Of a stretch of DNA of 36,998 bases, positions 9,151 to 16,988 are shown piece by piece; the stretch's first letter is position 1, and the number at the start of each line of letters is the position of its first letter. The DNA is from Bacteroidota bacterium (lineage in GTDB: Bacteria; Bacteroidota; Bacteroidia; Chitinophagales; Chitinophagaceae), in NCBI GenBank assembly GCA_023391015.1, contig JAEWBT010000032.1, forward strand, positions 1 to 36,998. The letters are read 5' to 3'. Below the pieces are notes generated by a model that searched no databases, was not told the DNA's origin, and saw only the letters and a program-made list of their open reading frames with translations. The position numbers and the translations under genes were made by a program.

Positions 9151-10596
9151 TTAAACTGTTTTTGCTTCGCGTTCAGAAGAGTTGTCGAAGCCTTGGCGGG
9201 TCATCTGTCCCCACTTAAAGTTTTTGCGGGTCAGGAAGTTTATATACCCTTTGATGCTAAAGAAAACGATCAATGGGTGGTATATAATAGCCTCCACAAG
9301 CGTAGCCAGCCCAATGCGAATGTAGCTACCCATACTCTTATGCCGAAATTCTGTTCGCGCGTCTGAAAATAAGGCGGTAATGGAAATACACAGGCTGAAC
9401 ATGTAAACATAGAACAGCATAATGAAAGCGTACTTCTGATTGACTCCCCCATTAAATAACAGATAAATGGTAAACAAAATACCAACCGCCTCAATAATAG
9501 GAGCCATAAACTCAAAGAAGAACATATATGGATAGGTAATTAACCCAAGACGTCCATACTTTGCGTTCAGCATAAAACGACGGTGTACCAGCAGGCATTG
9601 CAGCAAGCCCCGTGCCCAGCGGGTACGCTGCCGGTTTAGTACCCGTAACGTACTGGGGCCCTCTGTCCAGCAGCAGGTTTCCGGAATTTGCTTGATGACA
9701 TACTCTTTGTTGTAGTCACGCATGTAAGCAATCATCCGGAAAGTAAGGTCCATATCTTCGGCGTGCGACAAAGGGTCATAGCCACCGATACTGATCACAA
9801 CTGATTTATCAAAAAGCCCCAGCCCGCCGGAAACGTTCGGCACTGCATTAATCTTGCTCCAGCCTGATTTACCCACCAGATAAGAACGCAGATATTCTAC
9901 TTCCTGATACATCGGCCAGATTTGCGTTGGAACGTTATCCTCAATTACCCGCCCGGTCTCTGTAGAAATCTTGCAACTGTTCACCATGCGCATGGTGGCC
10001 CCCACCGCAATAACCCGCTTCGGCGACTGCAGAATTGGTAACACCATACGCGACAGAGCATCCTGTGCCAGGATGCAGTCTACGTCTGTACAAATAAAGT
10101 AAGGATACTTGGCCACATTCACCCCTGCGTTGGAAGCATCTGCTTTCGTACCCCCGTTTACCTTATCTACAATCGTAAGTTTTTCGTAAAGCGGATTCGT
10201 AGATTTAAAAATCCGCTTAAAAGGTTTACTCTTAATTTTCTCAATATAGAGATACGGTGTTTCCACCAGCTCAAACGCTTCAATCATCTTTTCCAGCGTC
10301 TGGTCCGTACTACCATCATTCACAATAACCACCTCATACACCGGATAATCGATGGAGAGCATGGACTTAATGTTAATTACGATGGTCCGCTCTTCGTTAA
10401 ACGCTGGTGCTACAATGGAAATACCTGGTGCATAAGGCGATTTATTGAGCGCATCCAGGTAGTAATCCGAAATTTTTGTCCTGTGATTTTGCCGAACCCG
10501 CAGGGACATAATAACCAAGGTGAGGTAAATAATAACAATTGCCAGCATGTAGATAAAAATCGTGTACTGGTAAAAGTTAAATATAGCGTTCCACAT
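9151..10596 (-). CDS. Processive family-2 glycosyltransferase (polysaccharide synthase)
   Basis: A 481-residue inner-membrane synthase. TM segments lie near residues 12-32 and in the C-terminal third (about 355-381, 388-410, 430-450). The GT2 domain between them has all expected motifs: NDGSTD (93-98), DVD (171-173), HAED (278-281) and QRTRW (323-327), the last being the Q/RxxRW motif of processive enzymes such as cellulose, hyaluronan and poly-GlcNAc synthases. It therefore should elongate and extrude a glycan from nucleotide sugar. It is similar in layout to PgaC/IcaA, but the sugar cannot be read from the sequence. It follows the HEAT-repeat gene by 49 bp. Confidence 0.88.
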   Translation of the reverse strand: MWNAIFNFYQYTIFIYMLAIVIIYLTLVIMSLRVRQNHRTKISDYYLDALNKSPYAPGISIVAPAFNEERTIVINIKSMLSIDYPVYEVVIVNDGSTDQTLEKMIEAFELVETPYLYIEKIKSKPFKRIFKSTNPLYEKLTIVDKVNGGTKADASNAGVNVAKYPYFICTDVDCILAQDALSRMVLPILQSPKRVIAVGATMRMVNSCKISTETGRVIEDNVPTQIWPMYQEVEYLRSYLVGKSGWSKINAVPNVSGGLGLFDKSVVISIGGYDPLSHAEDMDLTFRMIAYMRDYNKEYVIKQIPETCCWTEGPSTLRVLNRQRTRWARGLLQCLLVHRRFMLNAKYGRLGLITYPYMFFFEFMAPIIEAVGILFTIYLLFNGGVNQKYAFIMLFYVYMFSLCISITALFSDARTEFRHKSMGSYIRIGLATLVEAIIYHPLIVFFSIKGYINFLTRKNFKWGQMTRQGFDNSSEREAKTV

Positions 10597-10645
10597 AAGC
10601 GAAAGGGATTGGGGCTACTCTTGGTGTGTGGGTGAGGGCAAAAGG

Positions 10646-11809
10646 TTAATAGTGTAGCTCGAAGTGTTGCAGGATTTTCCGGTCCAGATCGTCTTCCGAA
10701 TTCTTTAAGTTGGCCAGAATGGTATCGCCTTCCGGACCGTAATTTTTAATGGCGTCGGCAATGTGCAGTTTAGATTCGATAGAAATAGCCAGGTGGTAGG
10801 CATTCTGAAAAAAAGGCAGGGCCTTTCCGGTCCGGAACTGCCGGATGGCATCAATTACATGCGACTGAACACTTTCGGTCATGGTTGGATATTCCTGCAT
10901 CAACTCATCCTCTACTTCTGCATAGCGCAGGTCGCCTAGCGTTTCCAGGATAGCGTTCCGAACTTCTTCATCCTCTGTCTTATTGAATTCTTCCCACAAA
11001 TAAGGCAACGCATAATCCTGATTAAAGAACTTAATCTCATTTACCAGAAAAATCCGCATTTCCTTATCGTTTGAGTTCCGGAACCATTGAATAAAGCTTG
11101 GCAGTCGCTCGTAAGGACGCTTCACCAGCATATCATGCAGAAAAATCTTATCCCATTCGGTAAGACCGTGGTCAAAATCTTCATTAAAAAACCGGAAAGG
11201 CGTGTTATCCGTCAGGAACACATAAGACGAGCGCGCCAACCGCCGGGTAGCCGTATCCCGACTATAAGCCAAAGCATTCAAAGGCGCTTCCGGAATGCCA
11301 CTGATGCCAAGTGCAGAAAGCTTTTGAACTGCACGGGTCTGGTTGGGGATCAACGGCGAACTCAACTGTTCTTCCCAAAAAGAACGCAACCCGAATACCT
11401 CTACAATAAGCTGGAAATTGTGAAAGTTATAGTTGATAATATCTTCCCGGACGCTTAAAAGAAGATTGGTGACAGTATGCAGCTGGCTGGGTCTGAGCTC
11501 TTCTGGCCGCACCGCCAACAACGTTTGCACCTGATTAAATTCCAGATTATCCGGACGGGCCAGGAGATCTATAAACTTATCTTCAAAACGCGTGTGAATT
11601 TGGTTAAGAGACTTCCGTGTACGCCTTACCCGCTGCGAGAAAAGCACAAAAGAAATCAACTTATAAGCATATATAATAGCAAAAGTGATAATGAAGAGCC
11701 GGGCAATGATAATTACCAAAGGCACGGTGTTATCAAAAAGAAGATCGTAGAAATAACTACTGATCTCTGACAGTATAATTTTAAAGGAGTTAACGTCTAA
11801 AAGCAGCAT
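10646..11809 (-). CDS. HEAT-repeat protein with N-terminal membrane anchor
   Basis: First gene of the polysaccharide operon. The 387-residue product has one strong transmembrane helix (about residues 29-55). A cytoplasmic body of alpha-helical repeats follows, whose paired helices look like HEAT/Armadillo units (for example DEEVRNAILETLGDLRYAEV and SVQSHVIDAIRQFRTGKALP). HEAT proteins usually act as scaffolds. Its fixed place before the GT2 synthase suggests that it binds or regulates the synthase at the inner membrane, as the small partner PgaD does or as c-di-GMP receptors do in other systems; no PilZ motif is visible. Upstream lies over 500 bp without a gene, which presumably contains the operon promoter. 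Confidence 0.75.
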   Translation of the reverse strand: MLLLDVNSFKIILSEISSYFYDLLFDNTVPLVIIIARLFIITFAIIYAYKLISFVLFSQRVRRTRKSLNQIHTRFEDKFIDLLARPDNLEFNQVQTLLAVRPEELRPSQLHTVTNLLLSVREDIINYNFHNFQLIVEVFGLRSFWEEQLSSPLIPNQTRAVQKLSALGISGIPEAPLNALAYSRDTATRRLARSSYVFLTDNTPFRFFNEDFDHGLTEWDKIFLHDMLVKRPYERLPSFIQWFRNSNDKEMRIFLVNEIKFFNQDYALPYLWEEFNKTEDEEVRNAILETLGDLRYAEVEDELMQEYPTMTESVQSHVIDAIRQFRTGKALPFFQNAYHLAISIESKLHIADAIKNYGPEGDTILANLKNSEDDLDRKILQHFELHY

Positions 11810-12332
11810 AAAAGGGTTTTATCGTTCACAAATCGGGTAAAGCCGAAATCTTGGTTTAGAATGCATACTACTTTTAGATATGGGGGCAAATACCCGCAAA
11901 CACGCAAATCTGAAACAAAGTAACAGCACTACCCTGTAAATCCAAAGGCTTGATAAAAGGGTAACAGCCGATAAAGGTGCCCGCTTTTCAGTTTTCCCCT
12001 TTTCGTAAGGTTCTAAGAAAGCTGTCGAAATGGTGTAGTAATATACTTTCATGGATTCGGCAATTAAAAAACTTTAGCCAAATCATACAAATTGAATGAC
12101 TTGCACTTAAAATAAACGAATTTATATCAATAAATCAACAATCATAAAATTCAGATTTAATGATTCTGGCCAAGAGGAAAAGAGGTCTTTTAAGGATGGT
12201 TAAACGAAAGTTAAAATGACAAAAGTGTCTTGTTTCAAGGGTGTACACTATAAGGTTTTACTGCGCGCCAGAAGAGATTATGAATTTGAAATTTCAATAT
12301 TTTTATCAGTACATACATTTTAAATGCTATAA
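11810..12332. other. Long AT-rich intergenic region upstream of the polysaccharide operon
   Basis: Between the HEAT gene start and the trxA terminator. A 77-codon minus frame (11819-12052) has no protein-like character and I do not accept it. The region should hold the operon promoter, and near-matches to TAnnTTTG occur on the minus strand around 11900-11920, but none has a well-spaced -33 box. Its length is compatible with a complex regulatory region. I see no riboswitch or inverted repeat that I can defend. Confidence 0.5.
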
Positions 12333-12381
12333 AAAAATCTGTGTGGGAGAAAAGAGTCTTTTTCATTCCACACAGATTTTT
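12331..12381 (-). terminator. Rho-independent terminator of trxA
   Basis: A 14-bp perfect stem (12333-12346 with 12368-12381, arm AAAAATCTGTGTGG) and a 21-nt loop. Read on the minus strand it ends in a run of seven T, about 75 nt beyond the trxA stop. Confidence 0.8.
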
Positions 12382-12455
12382 AGTGATTGCTAGAGGGGTA
12401 GTCCGGTGGAACTACGCCTGCTTACAAGATTCATGCCCAGCCTAAAGGCCTGTTT

Positions 12456-12776
12456 TTAAGACAGGTGCTGCATAATTTTTTTGTCGAAAGCTGCTTTAGG
12501 TGCTGCGCCAACCTGCTTGTCCACAATTTGGCCATTCTTGATAAACAAAACGCACGGAATAGAGGTAATCCCGTATTCAACGGAGAGGTTCGGGTTTTCG
12601 TCCACATTAACCTTACCTACGTTTATTTTGCCATCATACTCTTTGCTAATCGCGTCGATGGTAGGGCCAAGTGCCAGACAGGGACCACACCAAGGGGCCC
12701 AGAAATCTACCACACTTAATTTGTCGGAAGAAAGAACTTCAGTCTGGAAGTTCGAATCGGTGTACGTTGCAGCCAT
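12456..12776 (-). CDS. trxA: Thioredoxin
   Basis: A 106-residue cytoplasmic disulfide reductant. The active site WCGPC is at residues 29-33 in the standard DFWAPWCGPC context, and the cis-proline loop is TSIPC, where a Cys follows the Pro instead of the usual Thr/Leu. Length and fold order match TrxA closely. It has no signal peptide, so it is a cytosolic form reduced by thioredoxin reductase. It stands alone, with its own terminator downstream and a possible -7 box (CAAAAATA on the plus strand at 12819-12826, i.e. TATTTTTG) upstream. The extra Cys next to the cis-Pro is unusual but occurs in some thioredoxins. Confidence 0.95.
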   Translation of the reverse strand: MAATYTDSNFQTEVLSSDKLSVVDFWAPWCGPCLALGPTIDAISKEYDGKINVGKVNVDENPNLSVEYGITSIPCVLFIKNGQIVDKQVGAAPKAAFDKKIMQHLS

Positions 12777-13190
12777 TGTTTTAGTAGATAAAGAAGGGGG
12801 TTAAAATAAAGAAGGCTGCAAAAATAACGTACCCGCCCTCGCAAAGAGATTATAAAGCGTTAAACCGCCTATTGAAATCCTCTATGATAGCTATCAGAAA
12901 GAATCCCTATTTCTTTCTTATTGCCCCTCTTCTGCTCTACTCTTTGATTTACCCGGAAACAAACGAAATTTCCGGAAATCCAGGTTGACTTCTCAATAGC
13001 ATATCACCCCAACTGTGGGAGTATTATCCCATAAGCCTTTCCGGTTAAGAGGGCATGTGTGGCCAGCTATCGATTTTTTACCCGTTTAAAGAGCATTCCT
13101 TTAAGGTTCAAAAGATAGTGTTGATAAGGGCTTAGATCGCTGCCTTTACAAAAAACAATAGATTTGTTTTGGAATTCAAAGAAGAGCACC
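12777..13190. other. Intergenic region between divergent trxA and rpsL
   Basis: Divergent spacer holding the trxA and rpsL promoters. It contains one TTTCCGGAAA near 12970. On the minus strand a TATTTTTG (12819-12826) could be the trxA -7 box, but no TTG lies at the usual 17-23 nt. No gene or RNA is seen in the middle part. Confidence 0.5.
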
Positions 13191-13198
13191 TACCTTTG
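13168..13198 (+). promoter_or_regulatory. Bacteroidota-type promoter of rpsL-rpsG
   Basis: An exact consensus pair: TTTG (13168-13171), a 19-nt spacer, and TACCTTTG (13191-13198). Transcription should begin a few nt later, leaving about 28 nt of leader before the rpsL ATG at 13234. It is the best promoter in the window and anchors the taxonomic call. Confidence 0.88.
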
Positions 13199-13233
13199 CA
13201 CTCCGTTTTAAAAAATTTTCTTCGTAGAGAGCA

Positions 13234-13614
13234 ATGCCTACTATCCAGCAACTGGTTCGTAAGGGACGCACGCAAATCGAAATCAAGTCCAAAAGCCGTG
13301 CTTTGGATGCGTGCCCGCAGCGCCGCGGCGTTTGCACCCGTGTATATACCACCACCCCCAAGAAGCCAAACTCTGCCCTTCGTAAAGTAGCGAAGGTGCG
13401 TCTGACCAACAAAATTGAGGTGATCGCCTACATCCCCGGTGAAGGTCACAACCTCCAGGAGCACAGCATCGTGCTGATCCGCGGCGGTCGGGTAAAAGAT
13501 CTGCCCGGTGTTCGTTATCACATCGTGCGTGGTGCGCTCGATACTGCCGGCGTAAAAGACCGCAAGCAGAGCCGCTCCAAATACGGTACGAAGAAAGAAA
13601 AAGCGAAAAAATAA
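13234..13614 (+). CDS. rpsL: 30S ribosomal protein S12
   Basis: 126 residues, full length, starting MPTIQQLVRKGR. S12 shapes the decoding centre of the 30S subunit. The conserved loop TPKKPNSALRKVAKVRL and the second loop RVKDLPGVRYH are both present with the usual lysines, so no classical streptomycin-resistance replacement is visible. The C-terminus is Lys-rich. It is first in a two-gene unit with rpsG, 55 bp apart. Confidence 0.98.
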   Translation: MPTIQQLVRKGRTQIEIKSKSRALDACPQRRGVCTRVYTTTPKKPNSALRKVAKVRLTNKIEVIAYIPGEGHNLQEHSIVLIRGGRVKDLPGVRYHIVRGALDTAGVKDRKQSRSKYGTKKEKAKK

Positions 13615-13669
13615 TTCAAACCTTCTTTTTTTCTGACCTTTCTAAGGTCTAGAAAAACGATTTTTACCC

Positions 13670-14137
13670 ATGAGAAAGGCACAAGCCAAAAAACTTCCGC
13701 TCGCTCCCGATCCGAAGTTCAATGATAAAATGGTAACGCGTTTTGTAAACTGCCTGATGTGGGGCGGTAACAAAAGCGTTGTTCTGAGCGCTTTTTACGA
13801 CGCGATCGATAAAGTAAGCAGCATTACTTCCGAAGACGGTTATGAAGTTTGGAAGAAAGCACTGGCCAACGTAACCCCGGCTGTAGAAGTTCGCAGCCGC
13901 CGGATTGGCGGTTCTACCTTCCAGATCCCAACCGAGGTGCGCCCCGACCGCAAAATTTCTCTTTCTATGAAATGGCTCATCCGTTACAGCCGCGAGCGCA
14001 ACGGTAAAACCATCGCCGATAAGCTGGCCAACGAAATCGTAGCCGCTGCCAAAGGTGAAGGGGGTGCTTTCAAAAAGAAAGAAGACATCCACCGGATGGC
14101 CGAAGCCAACAAAGCTTTCGCTCACTTCCGCGCCTAA
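13670..14137 (+). CDS. rpsG: 30S ribosomal protein S7
   Basis: 155 residues, full length; it nucleates assembly of the 30S head and contacts tRNA at the E site. The segments MRKAQAKKLPLAPDPKF, MVTRFVNCLMWGG and the conserved core EVRSRRIGGSTFQIPTEVRP are typical. It is cotranscribed with rpsL. In most bacteria fusA follows directly, but here a strong terminator lies 19 nt after the stop. Confidence 0.97.
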   Translation: MRKAQAKKLPLAPDPKFNDKMVTRFVNCLMWGGNKSVVLSAFYDAIDKVSSITSEDGYEVWKKALANVTPAVEVRSRRIGGSTFQIPTEVRPDRKISLSMKWLIRYSRERNGKTIADKLANEIVAAAKGEGGAFKKKEDIHRMAEANKAFAHFRA

Positions 14138-14156
14138 GTTGCTTCTTAAGATCTTT

Positions 14157-14191
14157 AAAGCCTTTTTCCGGGAATGGAAAAAGGCTTTTTT
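14157..14191 (+). terminator. Rho-independent terminator of rpsL-rpsG
   Basis: A 13-bp perfect stem (14157-14169 with 14176-14188, arm AAAGCCTTTTTCC), 6-nt loop and T-run. Confidence 0.9.
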
Positions 14192-14232
14192 ATTTGCGCC
14201 TGTATAGTTCTTCTTTGATGCTGATTGAAACA

Positions 14233-14272
14233 CAAATTTTCCGGAAAACGATCTAGATTTCCGGAAAATTTG
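14233..14272. repeat. Inverted repeat built on two TTTCCGGAAA motifs
   Basis: 15-nt perfect arms (14233-14247 and 14258-14272) around a 10-nt spacer; each arm contains the palindrome TTTCCGGAAA. TTGAAACA occurs as a direct repeat at 14225-14232 and 14270-14277, the right copy overlapping the arm. It sits between two convergent terminators, outside genes. Confidence 0.8.
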
Positions 14273-14278
14273 AAACAT

Positions 14279-14314
14279 AAAAAAAGCGTCTTTCTGGTTA
14301 AGAAAGACGCTTTT
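14279..14314 (-). terminator. Terminator of tRNA-Arg
   Basis: A 14-bp stem (14282-14295 with 14301-14314) and 5-nt loop; on the minus strand it ends in a T-run. It begins 3 nt after the tRNA. Confidence 0.85.
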
Positions 14315-14317
14315 CAG

Positions 14318-14391
14318 TGACCCCGTCAGGATTCAAACCTGAAACCTTCTGATCCGTAGTCAGATGCTCTATTCAATTGAGCTACGGAGCC
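14318..14391 (-). tRNA. tRNA-Arg (anticodon ACG)
   Basis: A 74-nt cloverleaf read on the minus strand. The acceptor stem is GGCTCCG with CGGGGTC (two G-U pairs), the D-arm GCTC/GAGC, the anticodon stem TCTGA/TCAGA around loop CTACGGA (anticodon ACG), and the T-arm TCAGG/CCTGA with loop TTTGAAT. The discriminator is A and CCA is not encoded. The A34 is expected to be deaminated to inosine to read CGN codons. Confidence 0.95.
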
Positions 14392-14472
14392 ATTTCCCTG
14401 TTTGGGAGTGCAAATATAGAACGGCTTTCCGGAACTGCAAAAAAAATTTCGTCCCCTTATTTTCGCCTTCTC

Positions 14473-14946
14473 GTGACAATCGAAATCTGGTCTATCGGCA
14501 AAGAAAGCGACGCCTTTATCCGCGACGGCGTGGCGCTGTACCTGAAGAAAACCCAGCCCTACATTCCCGTATCGCTTCAGATTCTTTCTTCTCCCAAAAA
14601 AGCCGCCGGCCAGTCGCCGGAAATCGTGCGCCAGCTGGAAGAAGAACTCATCCGCAGTCGCCTGAAACCCCAACACGCCCTGGTGGTGCTCGACGAAAGG
14701 GGCAAAATGCTGTCCTCGGAAGGCTGGGCCACGCAGTTCGAAAAATGGCGTGACAGCGGCACCCAAACGCTGGTCCTGCTCATCGGCGGGGCTTTTGGCG
14801 TTACCGAAGCCCTGCGCAAAGACGCCCGTGCCGTCTGGAGCCTTTCCACGCTGGTGTTTCCCCACCAACTGGTGCGTCTTATTGTGGCCGAACAGGTGTA
14901 CCGCGCTTTTTCCATTTTTCGGGGCAGCGGGTATCACCACGCCTGA
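14473..14946 (+). CDS. rlmH: 23S rRNA pseudouridine-1915 N3-methyltransferase
   Basis: A SPOUT-family methyltransferase that modifies helix 69 of 23S rRNA using SAM. From the GTG at 14473 the product is 157 residues, the usual RlmH size (about 155). The frame is open upstream to 14377, but that stretch overlaps the tRNA, so the GTG start is preferred. Visible motifs: start TIEIWSIGK, central ALVVLDERGKMLSSEGWA, SAM-loop LLIGGAFGVTEALR and C-terminal HQLVRLIVAEQVYRAFSI, with HHA at the end. The rhomboid gene begins about 21 bp after it. Confidence 0.95.
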   Translation: MTIEIWSIGKESDAFIRDGVALYLKKTQPYIPVSLQILSSPKKAAGQSPEIVRQLEEELIRSRLKPQHALVVLDERGKMLSSEGWATQFEKWRDSGTQTLVLLIGGAFGVTEALRKDARAVWSLSTLVFPHQLVRLIVAEQVYRAFSIFRGSGYHHA

Positions 14947-14967
14947 TTGCGTTGCATCTTTGCGGCT

Positions 14968-15588
14968 ATGATGGACTTCTCTTCCTCACTGACCCTCCTG
15001 CTGGTTATAGTAACGGTGCTCGTTTCGATCGCCGGTTTCCGGAATCCGCAGCTGATTGACAAAACGATTTTGTGGCCCGCCCGCATGGAAGGCCCGGCTG
15101 ATTATTACCGCTTTCTTACTTCCGGATTTATTCATCAGGACACGATGCACCTGGTGTTCAATATGTTTACGCTCTATTTTATGGGCGGCTATGTAGAAAG
15201 CCTGTATGCAGCGATGGGAATGCCCTTTGCCTACGTCGGCTTGTATCTGGCGGGGATTGTGGCGTCTTCCATTCCGTCGTTCCTTAAAAACCGGAACAAC
15301 CCCTACTACCGTTCCCTCGGTGCTTCCGGTGGCGTGGCGGCGGTGCTATTTGCCTCGGTGTATTTCTCGCCGTGGACAAAGCTGCTGGTGTTTTTTATCC
15401 CCGTTCCCAGCATTGTGTTCGCGATTTTGTACCTCGTGTATTCGGCCTACATGGGCAAGCGCCAAAGCGATAATATCAACCACGATGCCCACCTCTGGGG
15501 CGCGGTGTTCGGGTTCTTTTTTACCCTGCTGGTTTCGCCCGATCACGGCCGGTTTTTCCTGGAGCAAATCATCCGCCCACAATTTTAA
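14968..15588 (+). CDS. Rhomboid-family intramembrane serine protease
   Basis: A 206-residue inner-membrane protease with six predicted helices. The HxxxN motif (H61, N65) lies in the second helix, the catalytic Ser in GASGG (S120), and the catalytic His in NHDAHLWGAVFG (H175). All catalytic residues are present, so it should be active. The frame extends to a TTG at 14947, but the adjacent ATGs at 14968/14971 are better starts. It follows rlmH closely and may be cotranscribed. Substrates are unknown. Confidence 0.92.
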   Translation: MMDFSSSLTLLLVIVTVLVSIAGFRNPQLIDKTILWPARMEGPADYYRFLTSGFIHQDTMHLVFNMFTLYFMGGYVESLYAAMGMPFAYVGLYLAGIVASSIPSFLKNRNNPYYRSLGASGGVAAVLFASVYFSPWTKLLVFFIPVPSIVFAILYLVYSAYMGKRQSDNINHDAHLWGAVFGFFFTLLVSPDHGRFFLEQIIRPQF

Positions 15589-15627
15589 TTTTTTTCCGGC
15601 GTTCCTTTTTGCAAAGGCATAAAGGGT

Positions 15628-16920
15628 ATGAAGAAAGTTTTTTTCCGCGTGGCGCTGCTGCTGCTGGCAAGCTGCTTTTTGGCGGGCGCTTCTTTTGCAT
15701 GCAGCGGCTACAAGGTAACGGTGTGCGGCAAAACCATGATGGGTGCCAACGAAGATGCCTGGCGCACCACGCCCCACATCTGGTTTGAGACGGCAACTGA
15801 TAGCGCACCGCTGGGCGCGGTGTTTACCGGTTCCCGCTTCGATGGCGCCAACGGTTATGCGCCACAGTCGGGCATGAATGAAGCCGGATTGAGCTTTCAG
15901 CGCCTGGCCGCGCCCGTGGGCTCTTCGCCAAAAGCGCCGGTAGGCGCGAAGCCGATTGAAAACCCCACGCAGTATCTCAAAGACATCCTGCACCGGTGCA
16001 AAACGGTAGAAGAAGTGCAGGCGCATATCCGCCAGTACCGGCAAAGCGATTTTACAGGCGATGTGTTTTTGTATGTGGATCAAAGCGGGCGCTACCTGAT
16101 CGTGGAGCCGTATGCGATGCCCTTAGGAGATGAGCCCAAATATGTGATTTCCAACTTCTGCCCTTCGGCCACTTCGCTTCCGGAAGCCAACCGATTGGGC
16201 CGCTACCGGAACGGGGCGGCTTTCCTGCAAAACAAGCTGGATACGTCACTGGAGTTTTGCCGGGCGCTTTCCGACACGATGCACGTTTGTAGAGCTAAAA
16301 TCGGAGACGGTACGTTACTAACGTCTATCTACGACCTGAACGCCGGCACGGTCAACCTTTATTTCTATCACAATTACGGGCACACGGTTCGTTTTAACCT
16401 GAAAGAAGAACTTCAAAAAGGCGCTCACAGCCTTGCCGTTCCTACCCTGTTCCCAACGAATGGGGAATTTGAACACTTCCGGGCCTATCAAACGCCGCAA
16501 AACAATCCCACAATGCTCTTATTCCTGCTGGGCAGCGCGGGCTTCCTGGGAGTCTCCAGCACTTACTTCAACGTCCGCAGTTTCCGGAAAAAAAGCGCTT
16601 ACCGCTTCCGGCATCTCACCCTGATTCCGGCTTGTGCCCTGCTGGCGTATTACCTTTTGGCACTCATCCGCGATCCTGCGCCTTTTTTCTTTGCTGCGCC
16701 ATACGAGGAGCCGCACGCCTTCTTGTTGAATGTCGCTTCGTACCTGCCTTTCGTGCTGGCCTTGGCGCTTTTTCCGCTGGGCAAAGCCGCATACAATCTT
16801 GTGCAAAGCAAGCAGAAAAATTATTTCGCAGCTTTAATGCTATGGGCAAGCCTGCTGACTGTTGGGGCACTCGTTGGCCTTTTTGCGTACTGGGGTTTCT
16901 ATTCGGTTTGGCAGCGATAA
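15628..16920 (+). CDS. Ntn-type amidohydrolase (choloylglycine hydrolase/penicillin acylase-like) with C-terminal membrane domain
   Basis: A 430-residue exported protein. A Sec signal ends at SFA, and the next residue is Cys25, which would become the N-terminal nucleophile of an Ntn hydrolase. Family marks follow: GANEDAW (the GxNxDW-type motif), GMNEAGLSF, ISNF and LLTSIYDLNAGTVNLYFYH. These match the choloylglycine hydrolase/penicillin V acylase/C45 clan that cleaves linear amides. After about residue 285 the chain has four hydrophobic helices (near 290-309, 320-343, 360-383, 395-418), so the enzyme is tethered to the membrane with the catalytic domain in the periplasm. This domain combination is less usual. 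The substrate cannot be inferred. Confidence 0.78.
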   Translation: MKKVFFRVALLLLASCFLAGASFACSGYKVTVCGKTMMGANEDAWRTTPHIWFETATDSAPLGAVFTGSRFDGANGYAPQSGMNEAGLSFQRLAAPVGSSPKAPVGAKPIENPTQYLKDILHRCKTVEEVQAHIRQYRQSDFTGDVFLYVDQSGRYLIVEPYAMPLGDEPKYVISNFCPSATSLPEANRLGRYRNGAAFLQNKLDTSLEFCRALSDTMHVCRAKIGDGTLLTSIYDLNAGTVNLYFYHNYGHTVRFNLKEELQKGAHSLAVPTLFPTNGEFEHFRAYQTPQNNPTMLLFLLGSAGFLGVSSTYFNVRSFRKKSAYRFRHLTLIPACALLAYYLLALIRDPAPFFFAAPYEEPHAFLLNVASYLPFVLALALFPLGKAAYNLVQSKQKNYFAALMLWASLLTVGALVGLFAYWGFYSVWQR

Positions 16921-16966
16921 AAGACTTTTAACGTTGTCTAAGTTTTCCGGACCTCAGAAGCCGCTT

Positions 16967-16974
16967 TAGCTTTG
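16967..16974 (+). promoter_or_regulatory. Possible -7 promoter element before the gene at 16989
   Basis: TAGCTTTG matches the Bacteroidota TAnnTTTG box, 14 nt before the ATG. No clear TTTG -33 box is seen at 17-23 nt, so support is partial. Confidence 0.4.
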
Positions 16975-16988
16975 CCACCTCTTTGCAT

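Noticed and set aside
11819..12052. 77-codon minus frame upstream of the HEAT gene
   Set aside because: No domain, odd composition, lies in the probable promoter region.
14377..14472. N-terminal extension of RlmH
   Set aside because: Overlaps the tRNA-Arg gene and makes the protein longer than the family; GTG 14473 fits.
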